Shown: positions 23,455 to 33,849 of the stretch, in pieces
Numbering within the stretch: position 1 is the first letter of the stretch
Layout of the letters: the number at the start of each line of letters is the position of its first letter
Origin: Chaunax sp. Z400
Taxonomy: Eukaryota; Chordata; Actinopteri; Lophiiformes; Chaunacidae
DNA length: 64,000 nucleotides
Direction: 5' to 3'
Assembly (NCBI GenBank): GCA_037577475.1
Contig: JBAGJB010000232.1
Span: 15,001 to 79,000 of the forward strand
The notes under the pieces: generated by a model
Database searches by the model: none
What the model was told of the DNA's origin: nothing
What the model saw: the letters and a program-made list of their open reading frames with translations, nothing else
Position numbers and translations under genes: made by a program

Positions 23455-25815
23455 CTACTTGTTTGCTTTTCTCATAAATTGTTGCTTTTTTTGAAGGCAT
23501 AAAATGAGCGTACAGGGATCCTGTTCCAAACATAAACCCTGATATACTTTGTAGGCTCCTGTGGTTGAGTTTCCTGCTTTCATATCAGCTTCAGCAACTA
23601 AACTTAGTTCATGGGAGGACCAGTATCTTCTAAATCCAGCAGGAAGGACGATAGACTGTGTTTGTGACACCTGGTTATGCTCCTCTTCCTGAAAATCTCC
23701 CAGCTCCTCCTCTTCTTCATTGTCAGATGGGAGTTCGTGCCCGATCCTCTGCCTCTCATTTTGATGACGAGAAGGGCCTGGCCTAGGTTGGCTTAATTTT
23801 GAAGGGAATGTCAGGGTGCAATCTGTACAGATTAAATACTCTGACACTTGTGAAAGAGATGGGACTTTGGATCTGCAGCATCCTTAGTCTGGCTTGAGAG
23901 AGGGGTAGGTTCATTTCCAACCTTGACAAAGCCCTGTAATCCACGTAAATACCCTGTTGGATCAATGACACACAACTGACAAAAGTGCACACGAGCACTA
24001 ATTGCTCTCTGGAAAGGTTTTTGACTCCCACTAGTCTCTGCATAACATGATGCATCCAGGGCATGCCATTCTCCTTGACATCTGCAAGGTTTCGCTCGTA
24101 TGTGAGGCCACGACCAACCAGAGAAGTAGCGACCTCTGCAGATGTGACAACAACTCTGGCGACAAAGGGTGGATCCTGCTGTGGAGCAAAAATGTTCCAG
24201 AAGTATTTGAAGTTCCAATTAAACTTTGGCTGTTGTGTAGTGTCAGTGGCTTTGAATGCTGGAAAATATTTAATTCCTGAAGCCTGCAACCCAGCCTCCA
24301 AGACATCTTTCAGAGGAAGTCCTTTTTCTGCCAGGATAGCTGCTGCTCTTTGGTAGGTGGCTGGATACTTGAAACGACTTGTCTGCATAAGCAACGACAC
24401 CAAGTAATCGTTACTAACAATGTTGATGCATGTGCCGCTAGGAGGAGTGTCTGCTGCCAACATGCGCAAGTGAACTCTGTTTCTTTTGTACAGGTCACAC
24501 ACAACGATCTTCAGCAGTTCCAAGCCCAGAACAGTGTAAGTGTTATTCAGCAGGTCAGCAAAGCCAAATCTGTAGATCCATGTGGTCTGCATCACTTTAC
24601 TGGTCCAATGACGAAGAGGTGGAGGCTCATTTTCCGATGCAGCAGAGTTGGCTGGAACCAACCAAGCCAAGTCAGGCTTCTTTCATTGTCTGTTGCAGCA
24701 CCCAGGTTAATGGCATAGATATTGTCTCGTAAACTGAGGGTATGACCCCAAAAGAATACCTCCAAGGCCATCTCAGTTTGGTAGGCTGTCCATGCCTCCA
24801 TGAACTTTCCCTGTCCTTTACCACTGAACCGCTGTACTACCAATGTTTCGATCAAATGCGCCGCCACTTTTGTGATCACACCTGTGAAGCTGCAGTCTGG
24901 CTCCCTCTCAGCAAAAGGAATCAGCATGGGTTGTGACGCAATCAGATGTTTCAGGATGTTAACGTGAAACAAATCAACTGCACAGATCCCATCCCCAACC
25001 TGCTGTGGTTGAAGTAATGTTACAATCTCTACCCGTGCAGATACAACTCCTTTTAGCTTATACAATATTTCCTGCATGTGGTTGAGGTAGGCATCACTGC
25101 GACGTGACATGGCACGGGTTGTTTCATGATGTAAGAGCCCGCAACACACAATCTCACCAGAAATGGGATGTGGCCTCCAGTCATCCTTTCTGTTGTGTGG
25201 TGTATCTGCGTAGAGTTGAATGAAAGTGACTGAAAGTGAATGAAAGCGGGAAAACGTGCAATCCCTAGAAGATTTTCATCAAGGCTCATTTGTTTTCCAT
25301 CCAGATTGCTTTGGTAGTTGACAGCTTCACGTAAGCTCAAAGCATTATATATCGTCCCCCGTCTTCCAACCAAATCAAGGAGGGCATATTTGGACCAGAA
25401 ATGATGAACGTTCCTTTTTTCGAGCGGACATCACAGGCAGAGTGAATGCTGATGCATCGTATGTTGACCATGTCAAACTTGTCTCCAAAGAGGAGCGAAG
25501 ATGTCTGTTTTTGTCCAAACCTGCACAGGAACACCAAGGGTTTCAGAGCATGTGGTGGATGGGTGTTAATGACTGCATTGTCAATTAAGTTCAGCATAAA
25601 TTCCTGATCCTGAGGCAGAATGTTAAACCTGAAGAGATCATAGAGCTTGTTTTTTTTAATGGTTGGTCGTGACAAGTCTTGTTTTGGCAGCAGCCCCTTC
25701 AGTGACTGGCAAATAGCATCCTCCAAGTTGGGGAAATATATCAAAGTGTCTCTGTCTGGGTGTGTAGAGTAGGTGTGCGGTCAGGAACCAGGCACATCGA
25801 CAGCTGCCATCCCTG
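23455..25815 (-). pseudogene. Large uncharacterised protein gene, frameshifted main exon
   Basis: Reading down the minus strand, one long coding stretch continues through four frames. It runs from about 25815 past LIYFPNLEDAICQSL to 25375, shifts to GRRGTIYNALSL (to about 25140), shifts to HHETTRAMSRRSDAYL (to about 24660), then shifts to SENEPPPLRHWTSK and runs to about 23783. A final shift at about 23830 leads to an acidic tail (SDNEEEEELGDF) ending at 23455. Each junction is where two frames overlap and only one continuation reads sensibly. About 780 residues remain. I recognise no domain. Moderate hydrophobicity without clear membrane segments and the acidic tail suggest a nuclear or structural protein. 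Repeated frameshifts contrast with intact acsl3 and mdm2, so it is a decayed gene, probably transposon-borne. Confidence 0.6.
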
Positions 25816-25936
25816 TTGTGCAGAAAGCAAAATTATGACCTTTAAGACTGGTTATCAAGAGTTGTGTCAACATGCTTTACTGTCACTAAACACTGCATGA
25901 GCTGCTACGGACATTTTCCAACTACAAATTGTAACT

Positions 25937-27140
25937 TTAAAAAACACTGCCTGTATTGGCTGAATGTGATGTGCCTTTTACCTGCGAGTAGGCGAGATGG
26001 ATTCCTTTCGAGGCCTTGAAATGTCTGAATTGAATTGGGGAGTAATGTTCAGGTACAATATGTTTTTTTAAGAGGTGAAAGACTGGCTTGATGCTCTTCA
26101 TGGTGGGCTTGGCAAACATGATGTAATGAAGTGGCATTTTCACTGCAGAGAAGTTTTTAAGCTCAGTCACAACACCGTCAATGTCAAATTCGTAATCCAT
26201 ATAGGCTCTCTGGTGTTTGGGATCGACCTTGATGGGATGTACAGACAGATGGAGGTCTGCACAGAACTCCTGGGAAACTCTGCAGCGCCTGGATAAAGTT
26301 CAAAGAGATTCACCAGGCTTTTGGTGTTGTCCTCTACAATTGTGCAGTAAGTCTCTTCATCTGTCTCTGTAGTTCTGTGGAAAACAACAGAAGTGGTATG
26401 CCATATTATAATGTCTTAAAATGTACATAGCTAAACAACACCGGGATGGGTCAAATGCAGAGAAAGAATTTCTCACTGTGGGATGAATACAGTATCTCAA
26501 AAAAAAAAAAAAAAAGTCCTCAACAATTCACAGGTAACGCATCAAACTGAAGCCAAAATCACTTCTGACTTCCCCCTGGCCTGTTAATGTCCCCAAACAA
26601 CATGATGTATCAATTTGAAATGTACCAAGTGACCTGCACACACCGAAAGACTTCAGATGAAACTACTGGTACATTCTGCACCGCTGGTTCACCCGCCAGG
26701 GCTGGGTCAGGTCGATTCCCTGTGGTCTGTGTGTACAAAAACAAAATGGTAATATGACAAAAATCAAGTAAAGCATTACATACTGCAGATACTCTCTCAT
26801 TTGATAGGTTGGAGCCACCAGCTGTGGCAACAGGTGGACTGTGTGCTGCAACCAAGGAGCCTGGCTGCGGCCCTTTATGGATAAGCCCTGCTTCATCTAT
26901 TGTATAAGACAAGTAATAATTACACATTTGGATGAAAAGGTAATATACAGTCAGGACCCATGAACACATGTTACAACCATTATTACCAAATGATACCGCA
27001 GGCACTGTTTCTGGGTGGGGTTGAAATAATTGGTGGATCTCTCTCCGGAACTGCCCAAACTCATTTTGTAGCTTGGGGATCCCTCTAGCCAGCTGGCGGA
27101 CAAATGAATCCCTGCTCATTTTTCCTTTGAAAGGAAACAA
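25937..27140 (-). pseudogene. Upstream exons of the uncharacterised minus-strand gene
   Basis: Likely 5' exons of the gene at 23455-25815. From the 5' end: an ATG-containing exon (about 27133-27001) encoding MSRDSFVRQLARGIPKLQ; an exon at about 26907-26793 after a TTATACAATAG acceptor; one at about 26727-26650 after a TACACACAG acceptor; and one from about 26374 to 25983. The last includes HQRAYMDYEFDIDGVVTEL and ends at CTCGCAG followed by GTAAAAGG. The last exon appears to contain a frame change between its 5' and 3' parts. Exon edges are my reading of GT/AG signals and are approximate. Function unknown. Confidence 0.5.
26440..26515 (+). repeat. SINE 3' tail-like fragment with poly(A)
   Basis: GGGTCAAATGCAGAG, then AATTTCTCACTGTGGGAT and a 17-A run (26499-26515). 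This resembles the conserved 3' tail found on several fish SINEs. Only the tail is visible and no tRNA-like head was found. Confidence 0.45.
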
Positions 27141-27508
27141 AGAGAAAAAATGAATGGTTCAGAATGGAAGATTTAGGGAGATCTAGTGGTGCAGGCTACA
27201 ACAAGGCAAAGTGATTCTGATTTTCAGGTGACTTAGACACTAGTGACATAAGGTAATTATGAATCTTATTTTCCATTTCTGCAAATCATATAATTTCATT
27301 TTCTTTACCTCTTCATTCGTCCGTCTGTGTTTTTCTTCTGATTAATTTCTTCTGATTAATGAGGTGAGCTGCTGAAGAAAACACTGCTGCATTTTACATC
27401 AGCTCCCTGAAAAAAACCCACTTACAGCAAAGAAGACCAAAATATATCAGTTAGGTTATTTGTTATGAATGTGATTAATTTCATAGATGGTGGACCCACT
27501 GCATTATT
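27141..27508. other. No gene identified
   Basis: Non-coding sequence between the unknown minus-strand gene and the left inverted repeat at 27509. A short direct repeat (TTCTTCTGATTAAT) occurs at about 27333-27360. Confidence 0.4.
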
Positions 27509-27612
27509 GGGTTTTAAATCAATACAGCCATAACAATTTATGTAAAAATACTTGACAGATGTTTACTTTAGCCCAGTTACAAGCAATATAGACATAATTT
27601 ATGGTTAATATT
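27509..27612 (+). repeat. Left arm of the outer inverted repeat
   Basis: Begins GGGTTTTAAATC and ends near GGTTAATATTC. It pairs with 32721-32827 on the opposite strand, with several small mismatches and 1-bp gaps. Confidence 0.8.
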
Positions 27613-27619
27613 CAGAGGG

Positions 27620-27660
27620 GGCAAAAGTACACACATTCCTTACTCAAGTAGAAGTAGATA
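27620..27660. repeat. Short hAT-family-like fragment
   Basis: TTACTCAAGTAGAAGTAGAT resembles the ACTCAAGTA-rich arms of the hAT element at 52289-53323. Only this fragment is present. Confidence 0.4.
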
Positions 27661-27960
27661 CTTGTAGGGGGGAAAAAAGGGGGGTCATTCTTTTCTAGTA
27701 AACTGAAGCCTGACAATTGTCACAGTAACTTGCTTTACACAATCTCTGCAGTCAATAGATGGTGCTAAATCAAATCCATTACACCAGCTCATAATTTTAA
27801 TGTGTTAATTTCCTCCAAAAACACTTATTGCATATATTATCCATCAAAAATATGTTAATATAAAACAATGGGTGTATTGGCAAAGTTTTAAAATGAAATA
27901 TGTAAAAACAAATGAAGTATATTAACAACTGCTAATGCTATTAAACAGAAAATTTGAGTG

Positions 27961-29780
27961 ACAGCTCACTGACTCTTGAGAATTTGGATAAAACAGGTTT
28001 TAATTTGGGAGGGAAAAAATTAAATGTTAAGAAATCCGAACTTGTATATTTATAGAGTCATGTCCAAGCAATCAAGAAATGTTTTAGTGCAACCTCCTGT
28101 TATTGCAATTTATTCATGAAATGTGTGTTTTTCCTGTCATTCCTTAGTTTTTGTCAACACAGTCAGACACAGTAAAAAGCTAATTATAACAATCTATTTA
28201 GTCTTACATAAATTTAGAGCTTTTAAATCATTGTTTCTACACTATAGGTACACATATTACTGTTAAATTTAGAATTTTCACTTTTGTTAATTTTTTGTGC
28301 TATTTTATGCTTACTCTTTTAAAAACTTTGATGTCATGCAACTTTTATCATTAGCATTACATCAAAAAAATCAACAATTTTGTACACAAAAATACATTTT
28401 TGATTTTAAAGAGACAATTACTTTAATAAATCAACTGCATTGGATGAACAATTTGTAAGCATATTAATTTAAAACAAAAAAAGTTCCATCTGACGGTGGT
28501 GACTGAGATGTGACAACAAACAGTTGCAACTTTTTCACAAAACAAGTTAATGCTTCCTTGCTTTACAACTTTGTTTAACAAATTTTACAACAAATAACAA
28601 TTTGTCATGTACATTTTAACCTTCTTTACATATTAACAATAATGGTTAACTGTAGAAAAAAAAACCTACAATATAACTGCAATGTTTAAGCAAACACATC
28701 AGAAAAAAGAACAAGAACAAAAAAAAACGGAAATGCCAGAATTTAATGGATTTCCTATGAAATTGTGCCAATTTATCATGAAATGGTGCGTCTAAATGAA
28801 TTGGTTTTTAATGGTTTTAGTCATTGAGGATACATATGCTTAAGTGGAAGAAAACAAGGGGAAATTATGTCGATCATAAATAAAGAGGTTAATGAAACAT
28901 TAGTAGCCATACTACTATTTATTGTGATCATAAATCATATTTAAACCTCTGTTGAGGATGATTTGGATGATTTTTTCAACACCGTCAAGCTATGTGTCAC
29001 CACCGTCAAACAGAAAATCTGACGGTGTTGATGTCTGACGGTGTGACGAAAACACACTTTTTTACATGACATTCAAGAGTTGTATACAGGAGCCATCTTT
29101 TTTCCCCTCTGTTACTAGCTACCTCTGGACTCTACCTAAAATGAATTCATTTATGTCATAATTTAAATTAACAATTGCTATAAAAAAGAGACGGTGTTGA
29201 CACGTCATGGTTGTGACAGTAGCAACAATGATAAATTGTCCAAAAATGATTGAAAAACTTACAGACGCTTCTTTGACCTTGTTGCATTTAGCAAATGTAG
29301 AAGGTGGAAAGGGGGTCCTCAGGAACATAGTTGACTATGCGATTGCCTGATTTTATTGCTTTTTATAAATAACTGACGGTGTTGACAAAAACGTGGGACA
29401 GATTTTGAGAAAACACAAATTAAGAATAAATATTTAGGAAAATTCGGTGCTTTTAGTTTTAAGGAGGTTTTTCTTTACTCTTTCATCTTGCATATATATT
29501 ATACACTTTAAATAATTTTTTCACAGTTTTTTTTATCAAATTGAATTGATAACCTCTTGTTTTAGGACAACTGATTTTTTGGGTGCTGGGCTATCATATA
29601 TTCATATAATTCATTTAAAATAAAACAAAAATGTGAAAGAACTGTTACATTTATGCAAAAAACCCTCAGATGCTCAAATTTTTATTATTTTAAATGAGAA
29701 AATGTTATCCATTTTCAACAGAATTAGCACTTTCCTTAGTGGGACATGTTTTATCCAAATTCTCAAGAATCAGTGAGCTG
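27961..29780. mobile_element. Nested 1.8-kb element with 34-bp inverted repeats
   Basis: 27961-27994 and 29747-29780 form an inverted pair with a single mismatch (core TCTTGAGAATTTGGATAAAA). Inside, the heptamer GACGGTG or its complement occurs seven times between 28492 and 29381, often as GACGGTGTTGAC. No coding frame of note lies inside. This is the layout of a non-autonomous DNA element with subterminal motifs. It interrupts the ftsj1-like fragment's last visible intron. Confidence 0.6.
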
Positions 29781-29870
29781 TTAAAATAATAAAAAATGAC
29801 TAAATTAGACTTGTTTTAATGTAACAACATGATTCCGTTTGAGCAGGTGAATAAAGTTGTGTCTCCTCAC

Positions 29871-31279
29871 CTGTAGAGAGTAAGTTCTGTCTGAATCGAA
29901 GGCACTGAGATCACCACACGCCAGGAAGGGAACAATGACACGGTTCGGACCCTCCAACTGGTTAAAGTCCACATCTATGGGACAGAGACCAGAACCCAGA
30001 CTGAGAACAGACTGAGAACAGACAGGGGAGAACAAAAACAAGGAGAAGCAGGGAAACTACAGACTGATTCTTCAAAATAAACAGACACAAGATTATGATT
30101 GGATCCCAATGTTCAAATAACTTCACAACAAACAAGGCAAATCTTAAGTAGATGAGAGCTGCTCCTATCTTTCATGACCTCCAGATGAGGACTGGATGAT
30201 CCCACGGTAGCATGGTTATAATATGTTCTGAGTGCATTTACTCCTGCATTAACACAACATGTCTGCATACAGCCTCAAATGGAGAAGTGATTCTAGTTAG
30301 TTAGGAATGATCCAAAAGAGGGTTGGACATGTTGGGGATGTAACCTTCAGGAGCAGAGTAATTCTGACACATCACAAAGGCCTCTGCACACAGACACACA
30401 AAGAGATTCTGAATGTACTTTGTCAACAGAATTCATGCAAACACCACATGTGAATTAATGAGGAAAAATCAAGTCACAATTTCATCAGCTTTTAGTTGGG
30501 ATACATTATGTACGTCTCAGATTTAGCTCCTTTTCAATTTCGACTAAAACAGTGTCTCATTTCTGTCACTGGACTGTAGCCCATAGTACATAAGTCTAAC
30601 ATATATCGGTCCATGAGCTGGGGATCGTGTCTTGTGTTCGTGCCATGTGATTGGTCAGTAGGGACGGTAACTCACCAATGCTGGAGTTCCTGGTGCTAGG
30701 AGGCTTGGCGCAGGTCACAACACTGAAGAAAATCTTCAGCTGAGAGTAGAGCAGAGACACAGAGTCAATACAGTCTGATCTGACAGTGAGCACGGAAACA
30801 TACATAATGCAAATGCTTTCACACGTGCACTACATGGTAGAGCTACAGAGCACTCATACCTCCACCAACGCCATTGTCACTGAAACATGAACAATTGGAG
30901 AATAGGTCTCTCACCTAAGAACCATTTGAGCAGTTTTTGTCAGCATTCTGGCCTCAGAAAGAAGCACTAGGCACACTCATGAGCCATTTGGAAACATGTT
31001 TTTCATCAGTTTCTGAATTATCTGACAGGCTCCGAGCGGCTCACATGCCACGCATTGCATCACGCATTGCATCAAGCATTGCATCAAGACTTAACAAGCA
31101 GACATTTTGGACCAACCATCATCAAAACTCTAAATGAGGGAATAACATTTGAAAGAACAGTATTCCAATCCTCCAGTCGAATTCCAGACTCTTAGAATCA
31201 AAGTCACGGTGCAGGTCGAACTCACCTTAGCCGCAAATGTTCCTCCAGGTTTCAGGACGTGAGTTGTGATGTTCAGAGC
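29871..31279 (-). pseudogene. ftsj1: ftsj1-like (TRM7 tRNA 2'-O-methyltransferase) three-exon fragment
   Basis: FTSJ1 methylates ribose 2'-OH in the tRNA anticodon loop using S-adenosylmethionine. Three exons are recognisable: 31279-31226 (ALNITTHVLKPGGTFAAK, flanked by CAG and GTGAG); about 30738-30676 (LLYSQLKIFFSVVTCAKP to NSSI, donor GTGAG); and 29974-29871 (DFNQLEGPNRVIVPF to DSDRTYSLQ, acceptor CCATAG, donor GTGAG). All match the central part of vertebrate FTSJ1 in order and phase. The residues that should join exons 1 and 2 (the IFRG-D segment) are absent and no clean acceptor is visible there. No N-terminal catalytic exons and no C-terminal exon were found nearby. It is therefore a fragment or pseudogene. 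It lies wholly between the inverted repeats at 27.5 and 32.8 kb. Confidence 0.85.
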
Positions 31280-31527
31280 CTGAGAGACAAACAGTCGTTA
31301 GCAGGACACAATAGACCGACAGGCCGATAAAACACCCACATCTGTACTTACAGCCAATAGGAGCTGAGCCCAGATTTTATCAATGTATCTATATATTTAT
31401 TTCAAATTTGTATTTTCTTCCCCTGCAAGGAATGTTTGTTGATCTTTCTTTGATGAAATTGCACACTTTATAAACATTATAGGCAATACGATAATCCAAA
31501 AGAAAGACACGGAGAGAATTTTATTAT

Positions 31528-31550
31528 TATTATTATTATTAAAATTATTT
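31528..31550. repeat. (ATT)n microsatellite
   Basis: Short run of ATT units in non-coding DNA upstream of the piggyBac fragment. A TG tract follows at about 31744-31770. Confidence 0.85.
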
Positions 31551-31801
31551 GTTGTTATTTATCATTTATCATTATTTAGATGTATATTATCCAGTTTTTC
31601 CAGGTTTCTGTTTTTAGCGGCCAGATGGTGTCACTGCAGACATGAAACTTTCCCCCGATGTCTATTGTGGGGCTAATAAAAGTGTGGAAATTGTAGGTCC
31701 TGTGTACCTTCACTCTGTCCTCCTCCTGTCTGGGCCTGCTGTTAGTGTGTGTGTCTGTGTGTGTGTGTGAGAGTGTGAGTTTTGTGTTTCTGCCACTTCC
31801 A

Positions 31802-32421
31802 AGCATCAAAAACCAGACATCATCATGGATTATAATGCCACAAAAGGAGGGGTGGACAACATGGACAAGCTGGTGACTGCCTACAGCTGCAAAAAGAGGA
31901 CCCTTTGGCCACTGGTGATATTCTTTGACATATTGGACATCTCAGCATACAACGCCTTTGTCATCTGGATGGCACTGAACCCAGAGTGGAACAGAGGGAA
32001 GCTCCAGAGGAGACGCCTCTTTCTCGAGGAACTGGGAAAGGCACTGGTGAGACCTCAAATCCAGAGAACACAACATGTTCCAAGAACCCCAGCCTCTGCA
32101 GCCATCATGAGGAGGATTCAGGAGGAGAATGCTGGTGCCCCATCCACCCGACCTACAGAACCACCATCTGCAGAGCCTGAAGTAAGTGTGTGATGCTGTT
32201 GCAGTATATGTCTGACACTAATGCCTTGCAAGAGAGAGAGGTGTTAATAAAATTCCTAATCTTTTCATTATTCTAGGTTGCAGCCAGCAGCCAAAAAAAA
32301 GAAGCGCTGTGAAGTGTGTGGACCCAAGATGGACAGAAAAACACAATATACATGCATCAAGTGCAAGAAGTACATATGCAACACACACACAGTAAAACTC
32401 TGCCTCTCATGTGTTGTATAG
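31802..32421 (+). pseudogene. piggyBac transposase, C-terminal exons only
   Basis: piggyBac transposases excise and insert elements at TTAA. The first segment (to 32183) contains YNATKGGVDNMDKLVTAYSC, the conserved C-terminal part of the DDE core, then AYNAFVIWMALNPEWNRGKL. A donor follows at GAA-GTAAGTG (32181-32190). After an acceptor ending TTGCAG at 32283 the frame continues in phase to the TAG at 32419-32421. That exon carries a cysteine-rich zinc domain (CEVC, CIKC, CNTH, CLSC) typical of the piggyBac tail. The N-terminal two-thirds with the first catalytic Asp residues is missing, so this copy is inactive. The intron is inferred from phase agreement. Confidence 0.88.
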
Positions 32422-32720
32422 ACTGGTATGAAAAGGCAATGTGTTCAATGGGGCTGATCTGTTGTCTAGACTGACATGGTTACTGTATGTGTCAGCTTGT
32501 GTTGTGCAAACTGACCTGAATGGGTTAAATTTCTAATGAAGTTCAAATAAATAAAAATCAATAGTTATGAAAAACCTTGCTTCATTTGTATATTTGTTGA
32601 ATTTTTTCCACTCATATCTTGATTATAATTGATTTTCTTTTTTTGTTACATTTTATTAAAAAACAAATAAAAAACGAGTAGCACTTTAATTCATAAATGT
32701 GATCTAACGAAGGTAAAGGG

Positions 32721-32827
32721 CAAACATTAACCATATATGCTGTTTAAATTGCTTGTAATTGGGATGAAGTAAACATCTGTTGAGTATTTTAACATAAAAT
32801 TGTTTGATTGTGTTGAATTAAAAACCC
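32721..32827 (-). repeat. Right arm of the outer inverted repeat
   Basis: Reverse complement of the left arm at 27509-27612. Its outer edge is AATTAAAAACCCC, next to further TTAA motifs. Confidence 0.8.
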
Positions 32828-33849
32828 CTGCCTTAAATTGATCATTTCCTCATTGACATCAAAATCTTGTTCATTTCAGCTTGTATTCTAGCCTGGAAAA
32901 ATCCTCATCTGCTTCTGCTCAGACAAAAGTAAACAATGAAGGACATCTGCTACTTGAAGAAAACGTTTATACTCAGCAGAGTTAAGTATCAAAAAGTCAG
33001 GTTTGGTATAAGAGACTGAAGTTTGGTGTCCTGAACCAGTTTCAGCTCTACAGAGGTGTTTTCAAGTTTTCCACCGTGTGAGCAGGCGAGGAACCTTCAC
33101 TGACAATCACAGGGTGGCTGGGGTGTGGAGTTTGGCTCCTCAAGACAAAAATAAAAGTTCTTTAGCAGGTTGATTGTTTCAAGCCATTTTTCAGAAAACT
33201 GTTTCTGTGTATTGCCACCTTGTAAAGTGAATATTTCTGGGTTTTGGGCTGTAGGTTGAACAAAACCAGACTTGTGTCAGGGAAAATAAACTGACATTCA
33301 CCATTTCCTGAGGTATTACAGTAAAGATTGCATTCACTGAGAAAAAAATGAAGGCCTTGTATCATTATCATGACCTCCATGCCATGTAATTATGACTTAA
33401 CCTCCTGACCAAGAATATTAACAGGTGTTAAACCATACTCTGGGACTTGAAGAGGAATTTCAGCTATACTGCAGACATGCTAATGATCTAAAATATATGA
33501 ATGTCCTACTTTGACAGCTGTTACTAAACAAACATGGAAGGGCAGGGCCTTATTCAGATTGACTTTGCATCTGTGAAAAGTCCCAGGGCCAGAATCCCAA
33601 GGACTTCTGCTGCCTCTTCAATTGATGACATACTGGTAGGAATAATACCATCTAATTTACTCAGTGATATCATCTACCAGGGTCTCACATCGGGCAGAAG
33701 TAAAAGCAAATTAAATCAGGAAGCACCATCATGCCCGTCTTCTCAAATAGCGATCACTGAATATCAACTTACCCTCGTTTCATAATAGCAAGGCAGCTTC
33801 CTTGTAATTAGATCTTCCCTCATGATTATGAGATATGGAAGCCATTATT
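32828..33849. other. No gene identified
   Basis: Non-coding interval between the inverted-repeat block and the L2-type LINE. The 83-codon frame at 33534-33785 shows no recognisable motif and no splice context. Confidence 0.4.

Larger units (their letters stand above)
27509..32827. mobile_element. Region bounded by long imperfect inverted repeats, holding ftsj1 exons and a piggyBac 3' end
   Basis: 27509-27612 and 32721-32827 are inverted copies of each other. The best-matching core reads ACAGATGTTTACTT in the left arm and its complement in the right, followed by a shared TTACAAGCAAT and TATGGTTAAT. The arms are about 105 bp and clearly imperfect. Between them lie a nested inverted-repeat element (27961-29780), three ftsj1-like exons on the minus strand and a piggyBac transposase C-terminus on the plus strand. 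TTAA tetranucleotides occur next to both arms, but I could not fix an exact duplication. It could be one composite element that captured host exons, or two separate copies of one repeat in opposite orientation. Confidence 0.55.
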
